A stretch of DNA of 64,000 nucleotides from Microcaldota archaeon (lineage in GTDB: Archaea; Micrarchaeota; Micrarchaeia; Norongarragalinales; SBBD01). Positions 27,801-36,600 of the stretch are shown here, one piece after another (positions within the stretch are counted from its first letter, which is position 1; every line of letters starts with the position of its first letter). The position numbers and the translations under genes are program-made. The notes beneath the pieces are model-generated. The model searched no databases. It saw only the letters and a program-made list of their open reading frames with translations, and was not told the origin of the DNA. The stretch covers positions 1 through 64,000 of the forward strand of contig JACRGC010000014.1 in assembly GCA_016212475.1 (NCBI GenBank), in the 5' to 3' direction.

Positions 27801-30800
27801 CCATTGGAAACGCCCCGCTTTTGAACACCACAATTGGCATTATTGGCCTTCAAAACTTCACAATCAATTTGACCGCAACAAACGTGAGCAACCTGACTCA
27901 GGGCCAAAATCAGGTCATTTCGATCAATGCAACTATTCCTGAAAATTTTGAGCCAGGAGAATACAACGGCACAATAAACCTGACTTCTGCAAATGGGGGG
28001 AATGCGACAATTGTTCTGACAATTCGGGTAAGCGTTGATAGGGATTGGGATTTGACGCCAACTTCTTGCGAGCGCACCGAAAGCCCAGATGTTGCAACCC
28101 TTTGCGAAGTGACAATTTTCAATTACGGGAATACGTTCATCAATTTCAGCGTATCCCCCTCGCTTCAAAACTTCACATCGCCCCAAAACACCTCGTTTTC
28201 AATTGAAAAGAACAGCAGCGCAACCCTCAACATTACATACAATATAACCGGCCAGCCAAAAATCATCTACAATGCAACGTTCAATGTGACTGCAAACAGC
28301 TCGGGAAGCAGCCCTGCATTCAGGCTGGTTAGGACGGCGCTTGTGCCATATAATTCACTTACCGCCTCCCTTAAAATAAGCCCATTAGTTGTGCAAAATA
28401 ACCAAACCGTAATTATTGATTTCAATTTCACGGATTCGAACCTTGTTGGAGTGAAGAATGTGACCGCATCGGTTACGATGCCAAATGGGACGAACCGCAA
28501 CTTCAGCATGGTGCTTAATTCCACATTGTTCAACGCGACAGGAAATGTAACTCAATGGCAATTAAGATACAACACGACTCAACTGGTTGGAAACTATACC
28601 GTTTTGGTTTTAGCATATGACAATGTGGACGTCAACGGCTCGGCAACCGGCACGTTTTATGCATACCCAAAGCTTTCACTTACGACGCAGACATCATCAA
28701 CCTCGTATGCAAAGGGCAGCACTGCGTCGATAATTTTCAGGGCGCGGGATTTGGGAGGGACTGCGCTTGCCAATGTGAATGCAACGATCTGGGTTAAGAG
28801 CAACAATTCAATCCTTGCATTCAACCAGACATATACGACAACGGTTTCGGGGTTTGTTGAGCCGCTGCCCACTTTTTCCATTCCAGAGGACGCGGTTGCT
28901 GGAAATTGGAACATTTATTCCGAGGCTAGGTATTTTGACCCAAATGCCTCCATCACAATTACGGATGCTGCAAATTCGACATTCCAGGTGGTGAATACGA
29001 CAACTGCGAACGTGAGCTTTTCGGGATTGCTTACGAATATGCAAGTTTCAGACCTTTTCTTCGGAGGAGATGCCGTACAGATTGCAATTTCGGTTTATGA
29101 TGTGAACGGGGCCGCTTCGGATCCGGATTCGATGAACATCACGATACTTTACCCAAACGAATCGGTTTACTCCGTGGTTGATTTTTCCTCGCTGAACAGG
29201 TCTTCCACGGGCATTTATTTCCACAAGTTCACAGCCCCGGCAAATGCGCCGTCGGGAGTTTACAGGGCCGAGCTTAATGCATCCAAGGGCGCGTACTCGA
29301 CAAGGAACATTGCGCTGTTTAGGATTTCGGGTTCGCTAAGAATAGAGGTCGAAACTTCTTTTGTTTGGTACCCAAGCAGCGTAATGACATTTAGGATGCT
29401 TGCATTCACGGGAGATGGGCTTCCAATCGACCCAACAACCATGAATTTGACTGTAATCGACCCTGCTGGAAACACGTATTTTTCAACGCAGTTGGCAAGC
29501 ATGACAAAGCAATCGACTGGATACTACGTCTACAACTTTGCAATGGGCGCCAACACGTCGACGGGCAATTATTATGCGCAATTGTTTGCAACAAAGGATT
29601 CGACAACAACGGTTGCATTGAAGCCGTTTAGGGTCTCGCAAGGAGGGCCTTACGATTACAGGTTTGAATTGTTGGAAAACGAGGTCAGGCAAGGCGATTA
29701 CCTTGATTTTAGGGTGGTTGCGGAAAACAAGGGAGAAGTGACGCAGGATGTTACCCTTGAGTATTGGGTTTCGGATGGGTCGCAAACATGGTACTACGGA
29801 TCCGAAGCGCTCCTAACGCCCGCGTTCCAAAATACCTCGGTTTTGAGGAGCGCGTATATTTTCACATCTCAGCCGGCAAAAACATACACGCTTTATGGAA
29901 GATTGACGTATGATCTGATAAAGCCGCCAATTGATATCAGCTACACTTTTGCGGTGCTTACTTCGATTGCATCAACGCCAACCCCAAGTGTTGGCGGGCC
30001 AGGAGTTGTGATAACTCCTCCGCCGGGCGGAGCTGGAGGAAGCGGAGTTGCGGCCTCCCCCCAGCCAACATCAACTACTGCGCCGCCAGTTAGGGATTAT
30101 TCGGGAATGCAAATTGTTAGTTATCCAGATGAGGTGACGGCGCAGGCAGGCGAAATAAAATACCCAAAAATACAAGTTAAAAATACAGGCCTTATTTTGC
30201 TCCACAATGTCACGGTTACGCTATCTGGGATTCCGCTTAGCTGGCTTGAGGTGTTACCATCAAAGGTCAATGCGCTTTCGCCGGGGGATACTGCAACTTT
30301 TGTTTTGAAAATAACGGTTCCGGCAACCGAGCGGACTGCCATTAGGAATGTCCGGGCAATTGCGTTTTCAGAAGAGCGCAAGGAGGAGGTTAGGTTTGAT
30401 GTTTCGATTTTTGAATCCAAGCTTTCTTTGATCGAATACATGATTAGGCGGCTAAAAGAGAGTATTGAGGCATTAACTAAGGATACCAAGGAAGCTGAAA
30501 AGGTTGGAAAATCCGTTGGCGGCGTTTGGGAAGCGCTTGAGCAGGCGCAAAAATACACGCAAAAGGCGGAAGACGAGCTAAGGAACGAGCAGCTTGATGA
30601 CGCATATGGGGATGCGCAGATTGCAGATACGCTTCTTGCAAAGGCAAAGGGGCTTTTGATTTCCGCCCCCTTTGCTCCGCCGGTTAATTTGCAGGTTCCG
30701 AATTGGATCACATTGGCAATGGGAATTCTTGGAACTTCGATGGGAATTTTGCTTTTCTGGTTTGTTAGGAAAAGGAAAAAGAAAGCGCCAGCGCCAACAA

Positions 30801-31015
30801 CTCAAAGCGCAGGCGTCATTGAAACCGTTAGGGCAGCTGTCCAGCGGGACGATAGCGCATCATTAATCAAGGAAAAGGGCAAAATATCAAGGGCGCTTAG
30901 ATTGCTTGAAGATGAGCTTCATGATGGAAGCATTTCGCAGGGAGCGTATTCAGAATTGCACGGGAGATATCAAAGAAAGCTTGCGGATTTGGAGAGGAAA
31001 ATGCAGCACGGATGA
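24869..31015 (+). CDS. giant secreted N-glycosylation-rich surface protein
   Basis: The 2048-residue protein begins with a signal peptide ending PSVSA. The first 100 mature residues (DNWYNSSWHFRQKVEL and on) resemble the DUF2341 domain. A long beta-sandwich region follows, very rich in Asn/Ser/Thr with scores of N-x-S/T sequons and repeated units of roughly 110 residues. Near 1710-1735 is a Pro/Gly/Ser/Thr linker, then a NEW3-like domain (about 1745-1850), a helical coiled region (about 1858-1930), a membrane helix (about 1945-1965) and a cytoplasmic tail whose end resembles a SHOCT motif. It is probably a surface-layer or adhesion protein. The start is GTG; an ATG seven codons on is possible. 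Confidence 0.88.
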   Translation: MAVRFAQMAALCLALALLVLPSVSAVDNWYNSSWHFRQKVELNASGYVRQNYPVELSMNFTELLRQGGSANRSFDANSIRVFEYSPAGSLLYEVTSQFDQYNTYDANTNAVGEIVFIANGTTRPYEKRRYFIYFDTIFNGIKPATSYSTAALNYSSANGEFNVNNSLFQWYIDLSREENTSGIYRVAGTSNEIFTAASNEKTYEYSEYTNETSNFTFNFSGVSFVSGPVRLTAIMSGNESLWNNPSAITSQAILTKKYKFYADGAWIKIDSNYTSISSGTISRGSTPSGAVAFEAERAFGSTYIPQNNLTEPYSWAHASDQFNSFGVGFINILQSGTSNFLAAGAISNGRIGINLSTTQLSSGASILDSALMKFNDTTGDLNTLKNLSLGFYDGFTPVVSTAEAWKVNATISTTFSIYNRNETVIVRLNITSDAYNFTNSANLTVDNGTAGAADDFNLTLFDDGAHNDLNAGDGVFGNNFTLTQNDSVSSWNLSGRVYGQGGIYLSSNFSLINVTSEYNMTISVMNPFGIAGRQINITGNIWNFRQDASIVGFSLSCGYALDFAQDFGNGTYRAGFTSPSSHGNFSAQCNATKAGNAGINSTNFTSESAFTNATIANGPLVQTISNITLVQNQNFSIQVNISNYGNGTAYLSNITLQLPGNWTAGNLSYNCANVTASGICSANFNITVANRTVPGNYTVNAAYNWQNPDGSAGINSTNSTVIVASNPILEVTENSIYNIVSQGLQKRIGNFTIQSIGNDAIANLTFNVTGLGGIAFTFAPSTIASLSAGFAYSVQANVTVSSNHSSGDYQGIINIYSANGGGDSLAVNLTVSGANVSINTTPLNHTASNITIFQNENFTIGTFIRNDRNATAFLANITIIAPAGISINSSGNICGNMSVGSNCSAGALVTVLNGTIPGNYLVNVSAFWIDIEDGIKANLTVVNITVLSNPQLNILESNVTGNATHGNTSVVGIFTLRSIGNAPLLNTTIGIIGLQNFTINLTATNVSNLTQGQNQVISINATIPENFEPGEYNGTINLTSANGGNATIVLTIRVSVDRDWDLTPTSCERTESPDVATLCEVTIFNYGNTFINFSVSPSLQNFTSPQNTSFSIEKNSSATLNITYNITGQPKIIYNATFNVTANSSGSSPAFRLVRTALVPYNSLTASLKISPLVVQNNQTVIIDFNFTDSNLVGVKNVTASVTMPNGTNRNFSMVLNSTLFNATGNVTQWQLRYNTTQLVGNYTVLVLAYDNVDVNGSATGTFYAYPKLSLTTQTSSTSYAKGSTASIIFRARDLGGTALANVNATIWVKSNNSILAFNQTYTTTVSGFVEPLPTFSIPEDAVAGNWNIYSEARYFDPNASITITDAANSTFQVVNTTTANVSFSGLLTNMQVSDLFFGGDAVQIAISVYDVNGAASDPDSMNITILYPNESVYSVVDFSSLNRSSTGIYFHKFTAPANAPSGVYRAELNASKGAYSTRNIALFRISGSLRIEVETSFVWYPSSVMTFRMLAFTGDGLPIDPTTMNLTVIDPAGNTYFSTQLASMTKQSTGYYVYNFAMGANTSTGNYYAQLFATKDSTTTVALKPFRVSQGGPYDYRFELLENEVRQGDYLDFRVVAENKGEVTQDVTLEYWVSDGSQTWYYGSEALLTPAFQNTSVLRSAYIFTSQPAKTYTLYGRLTYDLIKPPIDISYTFAVLTSIASTPTPSVGGPGVVITPPPGGAGGSGVAASPQPTSTTAPPVRDYSGMQIVSYPDEVTAQAGEIKYPKIQVKNTGLILLHNVTVTLSGIPLSWLEVLPSKVNALSPGDTATFVLKITVPATERTAIRNVRAIAFSEERKEEVRFDVSIFESKLSLIEYMIRRLKESIEALTKDTKEAEKVGKSVGGVWEALEQAQKYTQKAEDELRNEQLDDAYGDAQIADTLLAKAKGLLISAPFAPPVNLQVPNWITLAMGILGTSMGILLFWFVRKRKKKAPAPTTQSAGVIETVRAAVQRDDSASLIKEKGKISRALRLLEDELHDGSISQGAYSELHGRYQRKLADLERKMQHG

Positions 31016-31140
31016 GATAAGGCATTTGGCTTGTAAGAAATTGAACGGAGGATATAAGCTGGGAATGAGACTGGAAAAAAATGAATTAAAAATAGAATAA
31101 ATCCAGTATCTTTGGCTTTTTGAAACATGCACAAAAAAAT

Positions 31141-31830
31141 TCAAAGCACTTTTGTTTGAACCCTTCCGGAAGTTAATTTGTTCAAACGGTCGTAAAATTC
31201 GCCTTGTATTCCGGCTGGAATTTCAATCATTGCAATAAGCGAGCCGTCATTTCCATATTCTTCTTTTTTTATGCCGTACTCTTTTAGGGCGCCGTAGGAT
31301 CTTGAGGCAAATTCAGCTGGGATTTTTACGGCAATTTTCATTTTTTCAAGCGAGATTGGTATAAGTTCGCGGATCGCATCTATTGCCAGTTCCATTTGCT
31401 CTTCGGGGGTTTTGAAAGCATCGAAGTGGAACCTTACCTGCTCAAGGGCGTTTTGTATGCGGATTGGCGGATGCGGGGCCTTGTTCCTTGGGTCAATTGC
31501 ATTTTTTGCAATCAGCTCGATTATTTTTGCCTTCTTTTCCTCGAGCAGCTTGCGCTTTTGGTCGGTTGTTATCTGCAAATCGCCATCCTTCATTATGATT
31601 TTTGCAATCTCAATCATGTCCTCTGTTTGGAATGCTTTTTTGAGGGAAGAGGAGGTATGCCTCTCGCCCTTGTTTGCATCCTTGAAAACCTCATCTATCA
31701 TTAGGACATTTGAAAAATCGCTTCGCTTGCCTACCTTGTAATCATACCCTTTTTTTGGGTCTATTAGTATTTCGAACTTTTCGCCCGCCTTTTCAAGCCG
31801 GCAAATCAGCACGCCTTCGATTTGGGACAT
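31141..31830 (-). CDS. ribosome maturation protein SBDS (SDO1)
   Basis: The 229-residue protein matches archaeal SBDS, which acts on the large ribosomal subunit. The N-terminal FYSH domain contains KKGYDYKVG and the DVLMIDEVFKDANKGE-like segment. The central helical domain has TTDQKRKLLEEKKAKII and a PHPPIRIQNAL stretch, and the C-terminal ferredoxin-like domain ends GEFYDRLNKLTSGRV. It is last in a three-gene minus-strand run from proteasome alpha. Confidence 0.95.
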   Translation of the reverse strand: MSQIEGVLICRLEKAGEKFEILIDPKKGYDYKVGKRSDFSNVLMIDEVFKDANKGERHTSSSLKKAFQTEDMIEIAKIIMKDGDLQITTDQKRKLLEEKKAKIIELIAKNAIDPRNKAPHPPIRIQNALEQVRFHFDAFKTPEEQMELAIDAIRELIPISLEKMKIAVKIPAEFASRSYGALKEYGIKKEEYGNDGSLIAMIEIPAGIQGEFYDRLNKLTSGRVQTKVL

Positions 31831-31854
31831 AGGCTAAAACTTGGGAATTAAAGT

Positions 31855-32379
31855 TTAAAGCGCTTCTGATTGCGGCTTGCTTTGAATTGGCATATCTTTT
31901 TGGGAAATAATCCTTGGGCGCTTCAAAAACTGCCTTATTTTGGATTTTGTTTTCATGCCTTCGCTTGATATCCAGGAAATTTCAGCATTGGCGGCTATTT
32001 CATCATCGGCGCCGCGTTCCTCGAAAAAAGTCCAAAATGCCCGCGAAAACCAGGCAATCGTTTCCCTTGAAGTTTTGAGCTCGATGCTTACTTCAAGTAT
32101 TTTTGGAAAGGAGTATTGATCCGGGGGAAGGATTTTTGCCTCGAGGAATTCAACTTCGGGCGGGAATGAAAAGGATTGCTCAAGGGCGTTTGAAACTACG
32201 CCAAATTCCCTAAGCCAGAGCATTTTGGTTTCATCGTTTAAGGAGGAAAACTTTGCATCTGAAATAGCCAGGAAAATTTTGCGGTTTTTCCTATCCAGCA
32301 AAAAGCAGCAGTTGGCTTTCGTTGATGTCGGATCGATTAGGGGATCTCCGAATCTGGCAATGGAAATTCCAAATTCCAT
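31855..32379 (-). CDS. hypothetical protein between proteasome alpha and SBDS
   Basis: The 174-residue soluble protein is unrecognised. The start is set by GGTGAT four bases upstream of the ATG (MEFGISIARF). It has a mixed alpha/beta character with a hydrophobic strand (CCFLLDR, KIFLAIS) and a basic tail rich in Lys/Gln/Pro. Archaea often place RNase P protein genes beside psmA and SBDS, but I see no clear Pop5 or Rpp30 signature. Context suggests an RNA- or ribosome-related role (inference). Confidence 0.65.
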   Translation of the reverse strand: MEFGISIARFGDPLIDPTSTKANCCFLLDRKNRKIFLAISDAKFSSLNDETKMLWLREFGVVSNALEQSFSFPPEVEFLEAKILPPDQYSFPKILEVSIELKTSRETIAWFSRAFWTFFEERGADDEIAANAEISWISSEGMKTKSKIRQFLKRPRIISQKDMPIQSKPQSEAL

Positions 32380-32456
32380 TTTTATCACCGGAAAATCCTT
32401 TGAATTATAGGAGGGCATGCACTCCAAAACCCGCCTATTTCGACCTAGTTAAAAAA

Positions 32457-33173
32457 TCACTTTGATTCGGCTATTAGTTTTGCAAGCTCTTCCTTTTTTA
32501 GGAAGGTGATTTTCTTGTGCTCTTTTGTTATAACGGCAACATCAATGTTTGAAACCGTGAGTTTTTCCTCGACGCATTTTTTCAGAACTTTGACAGCTAA
32601 TTTCAGGCCGTCATGGTATGAAAGCGAATCCGAGTATTCCTTTTCAAAGATTTCTTCTGCCGTTTTCTTGCCTGAGCCAATGCCAGTTGCGCGGTATTCA
32701 AAAAGCGCTCCGGATGGGTCGGTTTCAAAGAGCTTGAAGGAGCCGTCCATTCCAGCAATCAGCAAGGAAACGCCATAGGGCCTAACTCCTGCGTATTGGG
32801 TGAAGGTTTGGATCTGATCGCCGATTTTTTTGCAAAGCGATTCGATTGGAATTTCAGAGCCATAAACAATTCGGTGCCTTTGAGCCTCTAACCTAGCAAA
32901 ATCCACTAATTTTCGGGCGTCGGCAATAAGGCCAGAGCTTGCGGCAACTATATGCTTATCAATTTGGAATATTTTCTCGTGGGATTCTGGGACAATTAAA
33001 GAAGAGCCCATCCTTTTGTGGGCGGCTAGTATCACGGAATCCTTTGTGACTAAACCTATGCAAGGAGTTCCTGTTCTGACCGCTTCCCTTGCGTATTCCA
33101 CTTGGAAGAGCCTTCCATCTGGAGAAAATACGGTAATTGCTCGGTCATATTGCGCTTGGGATGGGGGGTACAT
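32457..33173 (-). CDS. psmA: 20S proteasome alpha subunit
   Basis: The 238-residue protein is the outer-ring subunit of the archaeal proteasome. The N-terminal YDRAITVFSPDGRLFQVEYA is the alpha-type signature (quoted at about residues 9-28), including the YD-R gate residues. RPYGVSLLIAG follows near 125. It lacks the processed Thr of beta subunits. The ATG is three codons inside the longest frame and has AGGTGA at the right distance. No beta subunit gene is in the window. Confidence 0.97.
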   Translation of the reverse strand: MYPPSQAQYDRAITVFSPDGRLFQVEYAREAVRTGTPCIGLVTKDSVILAAHKRMGSSLIVPESHEKIFQIDKHIVAASSGLIADARKLVDFARLEAQRHRIVYGSEIPIESLCKKIGDQIQTFTQYAGVRPYGVSLLIAGMDGSFKLFETDPSGALFEYRATGIGSGKKTAEEIFEKEYSDSLSYHDGLKLAVKVLKKCVEEKLTVSNIDVAVITKEHKKITFLKKEELAKLIAESK

Positions 33174-33265
33174 AATTTTCACCTAAAAATCGAATATATG
33201 GGATAAAAAACATTCTTGAACACAGATGTAGAGAGCGCAATTATAAATAGGTTTGGTTTTGGGTT

Positions 33266-34030
33266 ATGGAAATGGTAAAGCAAACAAAATATAGGGCAAT
33301 TGATCCGGATAGAAGAATACTTGAAAGCTCAAAAACGATCAAATCCTTATGGGGAGAGCCTACGATTATCCGAGGAAGTAGGGTGATAAAACAAGGAGAT
33401 GCTATGGATGCGAAGAAGGCACTCACCTTACAATATGCACATAAAATTGCAAAGGAAGCCCTTTCGGATATGGGCATTGAAGTCCCACAATTTAAGATTA
33501 TCAATTCGAATCCTAAGAAATATCGCCAAAATGTTTCTTGGTTTTCAAAAATGAACAGGGCGCTTCAAATGATACTGGGGGGGCCGCCCATTCATGAAGT
33601 GGAATACCCCATTATTTTATCAAAAACGAAATTCAACGTTAAGAGATCTAAAGGAGGCAGGGTCCTAGTTACTAAAAGATTTTGGCAAGATAAATTTAGC
33701 CAGAATTATCAAGAAGCACCATGGGCATATGATAGGGAAAACAACGAACGTTTTCCTGCATCCCTTATGCTTAAAATTGAAGGACGGCTTGCAGCAGCAG
33801 GATTACAATTTACAGATATTCGCCCTAAGAATTTTGCAATATCAAAAGAAGGAAAACGGGTCCTGTTTGATGTATTGCATGATAAAGAAGGGAGAATTTT
33901 GGGAGCTCAAGTACCGGATAGCATTCCGAATTCAAAAAAAATTGAACAATTGATTGCAGAATACCAACGTGAAATGAAGATTTTGGATGATTATAAAACC
34001 GAACTAATAAATTTGAGGAAGAAAAAATGA
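33266..34030 (+). CDS. possible degenerate protein-kinase-like protein coupled to ABCE1
   Basis: The 254-residue protein contains, near residues 175-203, a segment laid out like a kinase catalytic loop: a hydrophobic helix, GLQF, TDIRPKN (an HxDxxxxN equivalent with Asp and Asn kept), then a beta hairpin and LFDV in place of DFG. The N-terminal lobe is not clearly recognisable. The stop overlaps the ATG of rli1 by four bases (ATGA), so they are co-translated. It could modify or regulate ABCE1 or ribosomes. The fold assignment is tentative. Confidence 0.55.
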   Translation: MEMVKQTKYRAIDPDRRILESSKTIKSLWGEPTIIRGSRVIKQGDAMDAKKALTLQYAHKIAKEALSDMGIEVPQFKIINSNPKKYRQNVSWFSKMNRALQMILGGPPIHEVEYPIILSKTKFNVKRSKGGRVLVTKRFWQDKFSQNYQEAPWAYDRENNERFPASLMLKIEGRLAAAGLQFTDIRPKNFAISKEGKRVLFDVLHDKEGRILGAQVPDSIPNSKKIEQLIAEYQREMKILDDYKTELINLRKKK

Positions 34031-35736
34031 GCAGAATCGCAATTGTTGATAGGAATTTATGCAATCCGGTCAGGTGCAACCTTGAGTGCATGCGGGCGTG
34101 CCCTTCCAACCGGCTTAGGAAGGAGTGCACGTTTTTGGTTGATAAGAAAACCGGCGAAAAGCACATCGATTTCAAGTACGAATACACAAAGGAAGTAAAG
34201 AGCAACTCGGTTGCATTCATTGAGCCAACGCTTTCGCAGGGGTGCAATATTTGCGCTAAAGCATGCCCGTTCCATGCAATAGATATAGTAAACCTTCCGG
34301 AAGCAAAAGAGGAGGAGAGGGTTTTTTCGTATGGAAAAAATGCGTTTTCCCTGTACAAATTGGCAATTCCAAAAACAGGGATAGTTGCAATTGTTGGCGA
34401 AAACGGGTGCGGGAAGAGCACAAACCTAAAGTTGATTGCGGGCAAACTGGCTCCGCAAAAATTCCCAACCAAGGAAATCAAGCAGTATTTTGAAAAATCA
34501 AACGAAAAGGATTTGGTATACAAGCCGCAGGAAATTTCAGCGCTTGGCGAAAAAAGGACTGTCGGGCAGATTTTAAGCGGGATCGATGAGGGAAATAGGC
34601 TATCAGAGCTGAAGGCCGTTTTTGATTTGGATAAGATATACGATAGGGAGATGGAAAAATTAAGCGGAGGAGAGCTTCAAAAAGTCGTTGTTGTGGCGGC
34701 CCTTTTGAAGGAGCGGGAGACGTATTTTTTGGATGAGCCATTTTCGTTCCTTGACTACATTTACAGGATCCGGCTGATAAATTATTTGCTGGAAAAGTTT
34801 TCAAATAGGAAAGTTTTGATCGTGGACCACGATATTTCACTGCTTTCATACCTATGCAAGCAAAGTTATTTGCTTTTCGGCGAGCCATCTGCGTACGGGA
34901 TTGTTAGCCAGGTTTATGCAACGGATAGGGCAATCAACATGTTCATGGAAGGGCACATTGGGCCCGAAAACATGCGGTTTAGGGAAGAAGCAATTGCATA
35001 TAGGCACTATGTTTCGGAAACGCACAAAAATAAGCTGCTTGAAATCCCAAAATTAAAGGCCGAACGGGGGGAATTCAAAATTGAAAATGATTTGCAGATT
35101 CCAATTTTCGAGGGAGAAATAGTCGGGATTGCCGGCAAGAATGGAATTGGAAAAAGCACGTTTTGCAGGGAAATTTTCGATAGGCAAGGCGAAGGCGCAG
35201 CGTTTAAGGAGCAGATTTTGAATAGGGAAAATTCCCTTGCTGGCAAATATTTCCAGCGAAACGATTTGTTTTCAGATAACTACATCAAGGCAATGAAAAT
35301 GGCAAAATTGGAATTTTACGATATAAGAAAGCTTTCCGGAGGCGAACTCCAAAAACTTGAGATTTTCAAAACATTAAACCAGCAAAAGCCGCTGTATGTT
35401 TTGGACGAGCCAACAAACATGCTTGATGTTCGTGCAAGGATCATGCTATCGAAAATGATGCGGGAAAGAGCTGAAAACAATTGCGCAATAATTGTAGTTG
35501 ATCATGATTTGGAGTTTTTGTATAATTCCGTAGATAGGCTGCTTGTCATGAATGGCGAGAGTGGAAAATCCGGGCACGTTGAAGGGATTTATGAAAAGGA
35601 GGAGGGAGTTAGCAGACTGCTTTCCGATTTTGATCTGTCTTATAGGCGGGATAATGAGAGCAAGAGATTGAAGCTTAACAAGGCAGGCAGCAAGAAGGAT
35701 GCCATTGCCCGGGAAACTGGGAAATTCATTGAATGA
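34027..35736 (+). CDS. ABCE1/Rli1 ribosome recycling ATPase
   Basis: The 569-residue protein has the full ABCE1 plan. An N-terminal domain binds two 4Fe-4S clusters (cysteine sets in CNPVRCNLECMRACPS and CNICAKACPF). Nucleotide domain 1 has Walker A GENGCGKST and signature LSGGELQ, and domain 2 has GKNGIGKST and a second LSGGELQ, with LDEP Walker B in both. It splits ribosomes after termination or Pelota-driven rescue. Pelota is at 17.4-18.5 kb. A hairpin with a T-tail follows. Confidence 0.97.
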   Translation: MSRIAIVDRNLCNPVRCNLECMRACPSNRLRKECTFLVDKKTGEKHIDFKYEYTKEVKSNSVAFIEPTLSQGCNICAKACPFHAIDIVNLPEAKEEERVFSYGKNAFSLYKLAIPKTGIVAIVGENGCGKSTNLKLIAGKLAPQKFPTKEIKQYFEKSNEKDLVYKPQEISALGEKRTVGQILSGIDEGNRLSELKAVFDLDKIYDREMEKLSGGELQKVVVVAALLKERETYFLDEPFSFLDYIYRIRLINYLLEKFSNRKVLIVDHDISLLSYLCKQSYLLFGEPSAYGIVSQVYATDRAINMFMEGHIGPENMRFREEAIAYRHYVSETHKNKLLEIPKLKAERGEFKIENDLQIPIFEGEIVGIAGKNGIGKSTFCREIFDRQGEGAAFKEQILNRENSLAGKYFQRNDLFSDNYIKAMKMAKLEFYDIRKLSGGELQKLEIFKTLNQQKPLYVLDEPTNMLDVRARIMLSKMMRERAENNCAIIVVDHDLEFLYNSVDRLLVMNGESGKSGHVEGIYEKEEGVSRLLSDFDLSYRRDNESKRLKLNKAGSKKDAIARETGKFIE

Positions 35737-35846
35737 TTCTTTTGAACTGCTTTTGAGATTGGAAATTGCTTTGGGGTTGGAGCGGATTTTTGGAATATTG
35801 CTAATTATTGGAAAAATGCCCCAGGAAAACCCATTTTTGTTCTTGC

Positions 35847-35871
35847 AATCAACCCTTGGTTGATTTTTTTT
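35847..35871 (+). terminator. intrinsic-type terminator after ABCE1
   Basis: An 8-bp perfect stem (35847-35854 with 35858-35865, loop CTT) runs into a T-tract through 35871. It lies about 110 bases after the ABCE1 stop and before the TATA-like region of the pilin gene at 35930. Confidence 0.6.
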
Positions 35872-35929
35872 ATAGAAAACGAATATATCCTGCGAATTTG
35901 ATCTTCTTTGCGTGGAGGAGGGGATTTGC

Positions 35930-36100
35930 ATGGATGAGAAGGGGCAGATATCTGCTGAAATGCTGATTTTGATAGCCGCGCTGATTGCGGTTTCAATTGT
36001 TCTGATTGGGCAATTGCAGGGATCGGCTAAAACCGGAGCAAAAAATCTGGAGGCAAAAACTAATGCGGCATGGAAGGAAATCGACCAGATTGGGAAATAA
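35930..36100 (+). CDS. class III signal peptide (pilin-like) protein, 56 residues
   Basis: The peptide starts MDEKGQISAEMLILIAAL: charged residues, Gly, then Gln and a Glu at the fifth position, followed by a hydrophobic helix. This matches archaeal prepilins, here with EM in place of the usual EY. GGAGGAGGGG lies just upstream of the ATG. The remaining 30 residues are Lys/Ala-rich and helical. It is followed 22 bases later by another prepilin-like gene. Confidence 0.75.
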   Translation: MDEKGQISAEMLILIAALIAVSIVLIGQLQGSAKTGAKNLEAKTNAAWKEIDQIGK

Positions 36101-36122
36101 ATTGATTGGAAGGGAGACAAGG

Positions 36123-36557
36123 ATGGAGATTCTTATGCTTTTTAGAAACGAGGAGCTTCGGGGCCAGATTTCAGTTGAGTTTTTGATTTTGCTTTGCGCT
36201 TTAGTTGGGGTTTTGGTTGTTTTTCTTGGGCCGGTTGCGAATGCATCCGAACTTGGACGGGCAAATTTGGATTTGAAGGCAGCTGAATTTGCAATGAAAA
36301 AAATCGAAACCGCAATTTTCGGGCTTTCGGTTATGGGACAAGGATCAAGAATTGAAATTGCGCCTAATTTTCCAGAAGGAAAAATAATATTTAGCGAAAA
36401 TCGGCTGATTTTTGAGTATTTTTTGGGAAAAGATGCAAAAAAAATCGAACGGGAAATTTCACTCGATGCAAAATATGCGCAATTTGTTGCAAGAAAGGGG
36501 CTGGAAATTGCGCTGGTTAGGGATGAAAGAGGCATTTTGGCAACAGAAAAGAGTTAA
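36123..36557 (+). CDS. class III signal peptide (pilin-like) protein, 144 residues
   Basis: After about 13 residues comes LRGQISVEFLILLCALVG, a class III signal with QISVEF in place of the canonical QxSxEY. A roughly 90-residue exposed domain follows, longer than the other pilin-like peptides. It may be the main structural or minor pilin partner of the gene 22 bases upstream. The start chosen is the ATG after AAGGATGG. The frame is open further upstream, but that part overlaps the previous gene. Confidence 0.75.
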   Translation: MEILMLFRNEELRGQISVEFLILLCALVGVLVVFLGPVANASELGRANLDLKAAEFAMKKIETAIFGLSVMGQGSRIEIAPNFPEGKIIFSENRLIFEYFLGKDAKKIEREISLDAKYAQFVARKGLEIALVRDERGILATEKS

Positions 36558-36600
36558 AAAAGTATTTATGGTAAATAATTGACTATTTGAGGGGATCGAT

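Noticed and set aside
36006-36122. upstream extension of the 144-residue pilin-like gene
   Set aside because: It overlaps the previous pilin-like gene in another frame and would bury the signal sequence in the interior.
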